The notes under the pieces: generated by a model
Database searches by the model: none
What the model was told of the DNA's origin: nothing
Seen by the model: the letters and a program-made list of their open reading frames with translations, nothing else
Source of the DNA: Pseudomonadota bacterium
GTDB lineage: Bacteria > Pseudomonadota > Gammaproteobacteria > Xanthomonadales > Rhodanobacteraceae
Assembly: GCA_021783385.1 (NCBI GenBank)
Contig: JAJXTX010000019.1
Location: 1-11,666, forward strand
DNA length: 11,666 nt
Direction of reading: 5' to 3'
In this document: piece after piece, positions 6,905-11,666 of the stretch
Position numbering within the stretch: position 1 is the first letter of the stretch
Layout: the number at the start of each line of letters is the position of its first letter
Made by a program: the position numbers and the translations under genes

Positions 6905-7723
6905 TCAGGTCGGCGCCGCGTGCGCCGCAAGGGCGGCGAAATCGAACAGCTGGCGATCGGCCAGGTGCGAGGGTGACACATGCGCCAGCGCGCGGAAAAT
7001 GTTCTCGCAGCGTCCGGGCTGCGCTTGCTCCCATTCGGCCAGCAGGCGCCGCACCGCCTGACGCTGCAGGTTGTCCTGCGAGCCGCACAGGTTGCACGGG
7101 ATGATCGGAAACTGCTGCTGCGCCGCGTACTCCGCGATGTCGGCCTCGCTGCAGTAGGCCAGCGGCCGGATCACCACGTGGCGGCCATCGTCCGAGCGCA
7201 GCTTGGGCGGCATCGCCTTCAGCTGCGCCTGGTAAAACAGGTTCAGGAAAAACGTGGCAAGGATGTCGTCGCGATGATGGCCCAGCGCGATCTTGCTGAT
7301 GCCGTTGGCCGCTGCCCAGGTGTACAGCGCGCCGCGGCGCAGGCGCGAGCACAGGCTGCACAGGGTCTTGCCGGCCGGGACCAGCCGCGTCACCGTGCTG
7401 TAGGTGTCCTGTTCGATGATCTGGAACGGCACGCCGCGCGCGCGCAGGTAACCGGGCAGCACGTGTTCGGGAAAGTCCGGCTGCTTCTGGTCGAGGTTCA
7501 CCGCGATCAGCTCGAAGCGCACCGGCGCCTTCGCCTGCAGCTGCAGCAGCAGGTCCAGCAGGGTGTAGGAATCCTTGCCGCCGGACAGACACACCATCAC
7601 CCGGTCGCCGTCCTCGAGCATGCCGAAATCCACGACCGCCTGGCCCACCTGCTGGCGCAGGCGGCGGGCCAGCCGGTCGGCCTCGGCGGCAGGCGTGCGG
7701 GGTGTCTCGGACGGGGCGGACAT
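6905..7723 (-). CDS. ttcA: tRNA 2-thiocytidine(32) biosynthesis protein TtcA
   Basis: TtcA thiolates cytidine 32 in the anticodon loop of certain tRNAs, using ATP to activate the base and a [4Fe-4S] cluster to receive sulfur. The 272-residue protein has the PP-loop SGGKDS at 47-52 and both cysteine pairs: CSLC (Cys122, Cys125) and CNLC (Cys210, Cys213). The cluster ligands Cys122, Cys125 and Cys213 fall at the same numbers as in the E. coli protein. Other matches are [23 protein letters not shown] and [10 protein letters not shown]. It lacks the roughly 40-residue extra C-terminal tail of E. coli TtcA. The ATG at 7723 fits family N-termini, and a -10-like TACAAT just upstream makes the longer starts at 7753 and 7780 unlikely. 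It heads the minus-strand block with the aminotransferase. Confidence 0.96.
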   Translation of the reverse strand: MSAPSETPRTPAAEADRLARRLRQQVGQAVVDFGMLEDGDRVMVCLSGGKDSYTLLDLLLQLQAKAPVRFELIAVNLDQKQPDFPEHVLPGYLRARGVPFQIIEQDTYSTVTRLVPAGKTLCSLCSRLRRGALYTWAAANGISKIALGHHRDDILATFFLNLFYQAQLKAMPPKLRSDDGRHVVIRPLAYCSEADIAEYAAQQQFPIIPCNLCGSQDNLQRQAVRRLLAEWEQAQPGRCENIFRALAHVSPSHLADRQLFDFAALAAHAAPT

Positions 7724-7751
7724 GACGGTCGGTCGTCGGGGGTGGACACCC

Positions 7752-7757
7752 ATTGTA
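7752..7757 (-). promoter_or_regulatory. Candidate -10 box for ttcA
   Basis: On the minus strand this reads TACAAT, five of six matches to the sigma-70 -10 consensus. Transcription would begin near 7745, giving a leader of about 22 bases before the ttcA ATG at 7723. A -35 box is poor: ATGAGC lies at a 17-base spacing. The small hairpin CGGCAG/CTGCCG at 7760-7775 fills the spacer. Confidence 0.4.
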
Positions 7758-7785
7758 ACCGGCAGCTTTCTGCCGCTCATGCTCC

Positions 7786-7791
7786 TAGACT
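7786..7791 (+). promoter_or_regulatory. Candidate -10 box for the DUF465/GNAT pair
   Basis: TAGACT at 7786-7791 keeps the TAnnnT pattern of a -10 box and would place the transcription start near 7798, about 30 bases before the DUF465 ATG at 7828. It would rule out the upstream GTG at 7795 as a start. No clear -35 box is visible. Confidence 0.25.
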
Positions 7792-7827
7792 AGCGTGATC
7801 CTTCCCGCCGTCCTTGCCGTCGCCGCC

Positions 7828-8034
7828 ATGCAGCTCCAGGATCACTCCAAGATCGTCCATCGGCTGGCCGAGTTGCGCACGGAGCACCGCGATCTGGATG
7901 CGGCGATCATCCAGCTGGCCTCCGGCATCAGCCGCGACGAGCTGCAGCTGACCCGCCTGAAAAAACGCAAGCTGCGGCTGAAGGACAACATCGCCCGGCT
8001 CGAAAGCAAGCTGATTCCCGATCTCGACGCCTGA
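7828..8034 (+). CDS. DUF465 (YdcH-like) small coiled-coil protein
   Basis: This 68-residue protein is nearly all charged helix. Its C-terminal half, TRLKKRKLRLKDNIARLES, is the hallmark of DUF465/YdcH (PF04325), a family of about 70-residue proteins of unknown role with a helical hairpin. The pattern of leucines and charges over residues 5-63 suggests a coiled coil and self-association. The frame is open back to a GTG at 7795, but the ATG at 7828 gives the family's usual length and avoids a non-helical extension overlapping the promoter region. No strong Shine-Dalgarno sequence is visible. It is divergent from ttcA and precedes the acetyltransferase gene by 43 bases, so these two are probably read together. 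Confidence 0.82.
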   Translation: MQLQDHSKIVHRLAELRTEHRDLDAAIIQLASGISRDELQLTRLKKRKLRLKDNIARLESKLIPDLDA

Positions 8035-8077
8035 ACCCGGGGGCCGCACCCCTGCCACCCGCCTGCCGGAGCCCGCC

Positions 8078-8713
8078 ATGCAGCCACTCGAACCGATCCA
8101 CCTGCAGGACGAGCACGTGCTGCTGGAACCGCTGCAGCTGGAACACGCGCCGGCGCTGGAGGCAGCCGCCGCGGACGGCGAGCTGTGGCAGCTGTGGTTC
8201 ACCAGCGCGCCGGCACCGGGCCAGGCCCGCGGCTACGTCGAGCAGGCGCTGCAGGGCCGCGCCGCCGGGCTGATGCTGCCGTTCGCGGTGCGCGAGAAAA
8301 CCAGCGGCGCGATCGTCGGCACCACCCGCTACTACGACTATGTGCCGGAGCTGCCGCGGCTGGCGATCGGCTATACCTGGTACGCGAAGCGCTGGCAGAA
8401 AAGCCATCTCAACAGCGCCTGCAAGCGGCTGCTGCTGCGCCACGCCTTCGAGACGCTTGGCTGCGTGGCGGTGGAGTTCCACACCGACCACCGCAACCTC
8501 GACTCGCAGCGCGCGATCGAACGCCTCGGCGCACAGCGCGACGGCGTGCTGCGCGCGCACAAGCGCCGCCCCGACGGCAGCCTGCGCAACACCGTGTGCT
8601 ACAGCATCGTGGCCAGCGAATGGCCGGACGTGCAGCGCTGGCTGACCCTGCGGCTGCAGCGCCTGGCGTCGACCCAGCGGGGCGCTGCGGCCAGCGTCAC
8701 AGCAGCCGGTTGA
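8078..8713 (+). CDS. GNAT-family N-acetyltransferase (RimJ/RimL-like)
   Basis: This 211-residue protein should transfer an acetyl group from acetyl-CoA to an amine; the acceptor (a protein N-terminus, amino acid, antibiotic or polyamine) is unknown. It has the Acetyltransf_3 layout. The N-terminal LEPLQLEHAPALEAA is typical of RimJ/RimL-like proteins. Central strands IVGTTRYYDY (about 80-89) and RLAIGYTWYAKRWQ (about 94-107) are followed by the helix NSACKRLLLRHAFETLG, then VEFHTDHRNLDSQRAIERLG (about 131-150), the usual NxxSxxxxxxxG acceptor-side motif. GGAG lies six bases before the ATG, which fixes the start. Its last 17 bases overlap the end of pssA on the opposite strand. Confidence 0.9.
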   Translation: MQPLEPIHLQDEHVLLEPLQLEHAPALEAAAADGELWQLWFTSAPAPGQARGYVEQALQGRAAGLMLPFAVREKTSGAIVGTTRYYDYVPELPRLAIGYTWYAKRWQKSHLNSACKRLLLRHAFETLGCVAVEFHTDHRNLDSQRAIERLGAQRDGVLRAHKRRPDGSLRNTVCYSIVASEWPDVQRWLTLRLQRLASTQRGAAASVTAAG

Positions 8714-10097
8714 CCAGCCGGTCCAGCCGGGTGCGGTTGAGCCGCCGCAGCTGCTTGCGCACCTGCGCCGGATAGTGCCGCGGGCTCTCCAGCGCGAGGT
8801 AGTCCGACAGCCGCGTGGCATGCCGCTGCAGCGCCGCCCATTCCGCCTGGTGCCGCGCGTGCAGCAGCCGCGCCGGATCGCGCAGCAGCAGACCGTTTTC
8901 CAGATCCAGCGCCCACGCGCGCGGGTTGAGGTTGTGGCCGGTGAGCAGCACCACATCGTCGTCGACGAACAGGCCTTTCAGGTGATAGCTGTTGTCGCCA
9001 TCGCGCCACAGGTGCAGGTTGAGCTGGCCGCTGGCGATCTGCCGCCGGTGCGCCCGCGCAAAGCGGCGCAGGTTGTTTTCGTACAGGTACGGCAGCAGCC
9101 CGATGGTCTTGAACGGCTGCTCCGGCGGAATGTAGAAATCGTTCGCGGTCTTGTCACCGACCATGATGTCGATGCTGCAGCCGCGCCGCAGCAGCTGGCC
9201 GAGCGCCGCACGCACCGGCTTGGGCAGGTTGAAGTACGGGGTCAGCAGGATCACCCGCTGGCGGGCGCCGCGCAGCAGCGCGAGCACGGTCTCGTTCAGC
9301 GCATTGTCGCTGCGACCGAAGCCGAGCAGCGGCGTCACCGCGACCTGCGCCTGGCCCACCGATTCGTGCGGCACGTCGTAGCGGGCTTCCTGCAGCGCCT
9401 GGCGGAACTGACGGATCGGTCCCAGCAGCGTGCGCGTGACCGGGACCGGCGGCTGGTCCAGCCGGCGCACCGCGTCGCTTTCGACAAACTGCCGCTGCAC
9501 CAGGGCAGCCATCGCATCGGCCAGGCCGCGATGCTGCAGCCGGTGATAGCGATCCAGCCGATAGCGCCCGTGCCGCGCCAGGTAGACGTCGTTGAGGCTG
9601 GCGCCGCTGTAGAGCACGCAATCGTCGATCACGAAGCCCTTGAGGTGCAGCACGCCGAACAGCTCGCGGTTCTGCACTGGCACGCCGTAGATCGCCACGC
9701 CCGGCCCCAGCCGCGCGGCGTACTCGCGGTACATGCCCGCGTTGCCCTCGCTCTTGTGCTTGCCGATCAGCCCGCGCTGCGCCCGATGCCAGTCCACGAA
9801 TACCGAAATTTCCAGCGCCGGCTGCCGCACGCGCGCCGCGTACAGCGCCTCCAGCACCTCGCGGCCGCCTTCGTCGTCCTGCAGGTACAGCGTCACGATC
9901 ACGATGCGCCGCGTGGCCTGCGCGATCAGCTGCAGCAGCGCCTGGCGGAACGCCGCCGGATCGGGCAGCACCTCGATCGCCTGCGCCGGCAGCGCGAACG
10001 CGGGCAGCGCGTCCAGCAGCGCCTGCGCCTTCGGCTGGCGCCGCGGCGAGAGGATGCGCCGCGCCAGGCGCGCGGGGGTGGAGATCAGCGTATTCAT
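8697..10097 (-). CDS. pssA: Phosphatidylserine synthase, PLD-superfamily type
   Basis: PssA joins CDP-diacylglycerol and serine to give phosphatidylserine, the precursor of phosphatidylethanolamine, at the inner membrane surface. The 466-residue protein has two HKD motifs: HLKGFVID with His151, Lys153 and Asp158, and HLKGLFVD with His372, Lys374 and Asp379. It follows E. coli PssA closely: VDWHRAQRG, GVLHLKGFVIDD, YSGASLNDVY, VGDKTANDFYIP, LPYLYENNLRRF, NLNPRAWALDLEN and a basic tail ending DRLVNRLL. Those blocks separate it from cardiolipin synthases of the same superfamily. An N-terminal stretch of roughly 15 extra, mostly basic residues (ARLARRILSPRR) could help membrane binding. The start is ATG at 10097; ATG at 10106 would add three residues and neither has a strong Shine-Dalgarno sequence. 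It is divergent from the TauE/SafE gene and overlaps the acetyltransferase gene by 17 bases at the end. Confidence 0.95.
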   Translation of the reverse strand: MNTLISTPARLARRILSPRRQPKAQALLDALPAFALPAQAIEVLPDPAAFRQALLQLIAQATRRIVIVTLYLQDDEGGREVLEALYAARVRQPALEISVFVDWHRAQRGLIGKHKSEGNAGMYREYAARLGPGVAIYGVPVQNRELFGVLHLKGFVIDDCVLYSGASLNDVYLARHGRYRLDRYHRLQHRGLADAMAALVQRQFVESDAVRRLDQPPVPVTRTLLGPIRQFRQALQEARYDVPHESVGQAQVAVTPLLGFGRSDNALNETVLALLRGARQRVILLTPYFNLPKPVRAALGQLLRRGCSIDIMVGDKTANDFYIPPEQPFKTIGLLPYLYENNLRRFARAHRRQIASGQLNLHLWRDGDNSYHLKGLFVDDDVVLLTGHNLNPRAWALDLENGLLLRDPARLLHARHQAEWAALQRHATRLSDYLALESPRHYPAQVRKQLRRLNRTRLDRLVNRLL

Positions 10098-10212
10098 CGG
10101 CAGCATGCGTATCGAATAGCACACATCATCGCAAGTCACGGCGTGCGCTGCAGCGCGCGGTTGCCGCCATTCGTCGCGCACCCCGGGTAAGCTGGCCCGA
10201 CCCCTGGTACCC

Positions 10213-10986
10213 GTGACCGACCCGATGCCCCTGCCCAGCCCCGGCCATCTGGCCCTGCTCGTACTTGCCAGCCTGCTCGCCGGCGCGCTCAACGCGGTCG
10301 CCGGCGGCGGCAGCTTTCTGACCTTTCCGGCGCTGGTGCTGGCCGGGGTGCCGCCGGTGATCGCCAACGCCACCAGCACGGTAGCGCTGCTGCCGGGCAC
10401 CTTCGTCAGCGCGTGGGCGTATCGGGGCGACATCGGCGCGGCGCGTGGCCAGTTGCCGATGAGCGCCTTTGTGCTGGTGAGCCTGCTCGGCGGCGCGGCG
10501 GGCTCGATCCTGCTGCTGCTGACGCCGGAGCAGCTGTTCGTGGCGATCGTGCCGTGGCTGCTGCTGTTCGGCACGCTGGTGTTCGCGCTCGGCCGTTCGC
10601 TGACTGACCTGCTGCGCCGGCACGGACGCATCGGTGTGCCGGCGCTGGTGGCGGCGCAGGCGCTGATCGGCATCTACGGCGGCTATTTCGGCGGCGGCAT
10701 CGGCATCCTGATGCTGGCGATGCTGGGGCTGTACGGGATGACCGAGATCCATGCCATGAACGGGGTCAAGACGGTGCTCGCCGGCTGCATGAACGTGGTC
10801 GCGGCGGCGATCTTCATCGTCGCCCGCGCGGTGTGGTGGCGCGAGGCGCTGATCATGCTGCTTGCGGCGATCGCCGGAGGCTGGATCGGCCCGGTGCTGG
10901 CGCGGCGGGTGGCGCCGGCGCGCCTGCGGCTGTTCGTGGTGGTGGTCGGGCTGGCGATGACGGCGTGGTTTTTCACGCGCGGCTGA
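10213..10986 (+). CDS. TauE/SafE-family membrane permease
   Basis: This 257-residue inner-membrane protein has about seven or eight hydrophobic segments and the internal duplication of the TauE/SafE family (PF01925). The glycine-rich motif AGGGSFLTFP at 30-39 recurs as FGGGIGILML at about 159-168, each after a membrane helix. The family exports sulfite, sulfoacetate or other small anions; the substrate here is unknown. The start could be GTG at 10213 or ATG at 10225; neither has a convincing Shine-Dalgarno sequence, and the difference is four residues. A -10-like TAAGCT at 10188-10193 lies upstream without a well-spaced -35 box. The gene stands alone, divergent from pssA, and ends in front of a strong hairpin shared with the lipoprotein gene. 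Confidence 0.9.
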   Translation: MTDPMPLPSPGHLALLVLASLLAGALNAVAGGGSFLTFPALVLAGVPPVIANATSTVALLPGTFVSAWAYRGDIGAARGQLPMSAFVLVSLLGGAAGSILLLLTPEQLFVAIVPWLLLFGTLVFALGRSLTDLLRRHGRIGVPALVAAQALIGIYGGYFGGGIGILMLAMLGLYGMTEIHAMNGVKTVLAGCMNVVAAAIFIVARAVWWREALIMLLAAIAGGWIGPVLARRVAPARLRLFVVVVGLAMTAWFFTRG

Positions 10987-11000
10987 CCGGCGCAGACAAA

Positions 11001-11026
11001 CGAAAGGCGCCCGCATGCGCCTTTCG
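11001..11026. terminator. Bidirectional intrinsic-type terminator
   Basis: CGAAAGGCGC at 11001-11010 pairs perfectly with GCGCCTTTCG at 11017-11026 around a six-base loop. It lies 14 bases after the TauE/SafE stop and 24 bases beyond the stop of the convergent lipoprotein gene. The A's and T's at the stem base serve both directions, although the T-run is short. Confidence 0.75.
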
Positions 11027-11049
11027 CCTTCGGTCGATCGGCGGAAAGC

Positions 11050-11448
11050 TCAGCCGCCGTGCACCGGGAAGGTCTGCGCGCTGCCGGGGGCAGAGCCGGC
11101 CGCAGCCGGCGCGCGGTTCGGGGTGACCGTGTGGGTGCCGCAGACGTAGGCGCCCCACGCCTGCGAACCGTCCACCGGATCGCCCAGCGGCTTGACCGTG
11201 TCGGCGTGCATCTGCGCGGCGGAGTTGCGCGCCATCACCTCCAGCTCGTCGCGCACGGTGATGTTGTTGCGGTCGACCGGGCCGACGTGATCCATCACCG
11301 AGACGGTGACCTTGCCCAGATCGCGGCAGCCGGAGACATCGCCATTCCACGCCGTGCGCACGTTGCGCGCGGCCGGATCGAGGGTGATGCCCCAGCTGCA
11401 GGCGCCAAGCAGCAGCACGGGGACGAGCAACAGCAGGGTCTTGCGCAT
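11050..11448 (-). CDS. DUF4156 family outer-membrane lipoprotein
   Basis: The 132-residue product begins with a signal peptide (MRKTLLLLVPVL) and a lipobox LGAC, so Cys17 should be lipidated after cleavage. Ser at +2 favours transfer to the outer membrane. The mature part has NVRTAWNGDVSGCRDLGKV and RDELEVMARNSAAQMHAD, the layout of DUF4156 lipoproteins (E. coli YjeI-like), whose role is unknown. Cys41 and Cys103 could form a disulfide. The last 25 residues or so are rich in Ala, Pro, Gly and Ser and look unstructured. GGAG lies six bases before the ATG, fixing the start. A TTGACC -35-like box (minus strand, 11489-11484) is present upstream without a good -10. The gene is probably a single transcription unit ending at the hairpin at 11001-11026. 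Confidence 0.88.
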   Translation of the reverse strand: MRKTLLLLVPVLLLGACSWGITLDPAARNVRTAWNGDVSGCRDLGKVTVSVMDHVGPVDRNNITVRDELEVMARNSAAQMHADTVKPLGDPVDGSQAWGAYVCGTHTVTPNRAPAAAGSAPGSAQTFPVHGG

Positions 11449-11462
11449 GGGTGGCTCCGCAG

Positions 11463-11475
11463 CTTCAACTTGAAG
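11463..11475. promoter_or_regulatory. 13-bp palindrome just upstream of the lipoprotein gene
   Basis: CTTCAA and TTGAAG flank a single central base, giving a perfect inverted repeat 15 bases before the ATG and downstream of the TTGACC box. It covers the place where the -10 box or transcription start should be, so a repressor site is possible. In such GC-rich DNA an AT-containing palindrome stands out, but no binding protein can be named. Confidence 0.3.
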
Positions 11476-11517
11476 GGATGGTGGGTCAATCAGGCCGCGA
11501 CGTTGCCGGCCCGTCCG

Positions 11518-11544
11518 CCATCGTAGCGCGCTGCCGCACGATGG
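11518..11544. repeat. Inverted repeat between the lipoprotein gene and trmL
   Basis: CCATCGT at 11518-11524 is the exact reverse complement of ACGATGG at 11538-11544, with a 13-base spacer. It sits in the middle of the 172-base divergent gap, which otherwise shows no gene. It may be a regulator site serving both promoters, or chance. Confidence 0.3.
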
Positions 11545-11620
11545 TGTGCTGTGCCCGCGTCGCGCCGGCTGAGGCGGATGCGCTTGGCGCCGGGCGTCGC
11601 GGCCGCGCAATAATCGGCGG

Positions 11621-11666
11621 ATGCTGCATGTCATCCTGTTCCGACCCGAGATCCCGCCGAACACCG
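11621..11666 (+). CDS. trmL: tRNA (cytidine(34)-2'-O)-methyltransferase TrmL, 5' end only
   Basis: The first 15 codons read MLHVILFRPEIPPNT before the window ends. This closely matches the start of E. coli TrmL/YibK (a SPOUT methyltransferase with PEIPPNTGN near its N-terminus), which methylates the ribose of the wobble base in tRNA-Leu isoacceptors using S-adenosylmethionine. The rest of the protein, including the knot, lies outside. No clear Shine-Dalgarno sequence is present. A possible promoter, TTGGCG at 11584 and CAATAA at 11608-11613 with an 18-base spacer, lies so close that the transcript might have almost no leader. Confidence 0.85.
   Translation, partial: MLHVILFRPEIPPNT

Noticed and set aside
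4504..7061. Long plus-strand open frames (4504-5754 and 5529-7061) opposite rdgC and the aminotransferase
   Set aside because: They are rich in Gln, Arg, Ala and His with no recognisable motif, as expected of antisense frames in GC-rich DNA. The minus-strand genes are certain.
5661..7592. A 643-codon open minus-strand frame suggesting a fusion protein ending in the aminotransferase
   Set aside because: The part above 6863 is an out-of-frame shadow of ttcA. The aminotransferase begins naturally at GTG 6863, with a normal family length.
8775..10190. A 471-codon plus-strand frame opposite pssA
   Set aside because: It is an antisense shadow of the well-recognised PssA, with low-complexity Gln/Arg/Val composition and no ribosome-binding site seen.
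1..11666. Search for a defence system, CRISPR array, mobile element, biosynthetic cluster or RNA gene
   Set aside because: No spaced direct repeats, transposase, integrase, nuclease/toxin pairing or tRNA-like fold was seen. The HKD protein is PssA rather than a PLD-family effector, and the YgjP protein has no restriction partner here.

Overview
This is a very GC-rich, densely packed stretch of bacterial chromosome. Proteins recognisable by eye (RdgC, TtcA, a PLD-type PssA, the start of TrmL, a DUF465 protein, a DUF4156 lipoprotein) are gammaproteobacterial. Together with the base composition and frequent GTG starts they point to the Xanthomonadales, perhaps Rhodanobacteraceae (Rhodanobacter/Dyella-like); that placement is inference. 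I saw no tRNA, rRNA, CRISPR array, insertion sequence or phage gene, so this is ordinary core chromosome with some less-described genes.

Layout. Bases 1-109 hold the tail of an unidentified plus-strand gene. It meets, tail to tail, a minus-strand gene (114-1656) for a membrane-anchored AsmA-like protein whose reading frame is broken twice. A 263-bp divergent gap with several inverted repeats separates it from a plus-strand pair: a membrane-anchored alpha/beta hydrolase (1920-2912) and a compact fatty-acid-hydroxylase-family membrane protein (3070-3669). A minus-strand block follows, transcribed in the order ttcA (7723-6905), tyrB/aspC-type aminotransferase (6863-5661), rdgC (5517-4600) and a YgjP-type metallopeptidase (4491-3703). 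Divergent from ttcA are a small DUF465 protein (7828-8034) and a GNAT acetyltransferase (8078-8713). The acetyltransferase overlaps, end to end, the minus-strand pssA (10097-8697). Divergent from pssA is a TauE/SafE-type permease (10213-10986). It is separated by a clear hairpin terminator from a convergent DUF4156 lipoprotein (11448-11050). The first 15 codons of trmL start at 11621 and run off the right edge.

How the genes fit together. TtcA and TrmL both modify tRNA, at C32 and at the wobble base 34 respectively, but they are far apart and not in one operon. Several products act on lipids or membranes: PssA makes phosphatidylserine, the FA-hydroxylase-like protein probably oxidises a lipid chain, the anchored alpha/beta hydrolase may cleave an ester, and the AsmA-like protein belongs to an envelope family. 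No single pathway joins them in the sequence. I did not find a convincing undescribed system. The best second looks are the doubly frameshifted AsmA-like gene, the inverted-repeat-rich gap at 1657-1919, and the hydrolase/hydroxylase pair.
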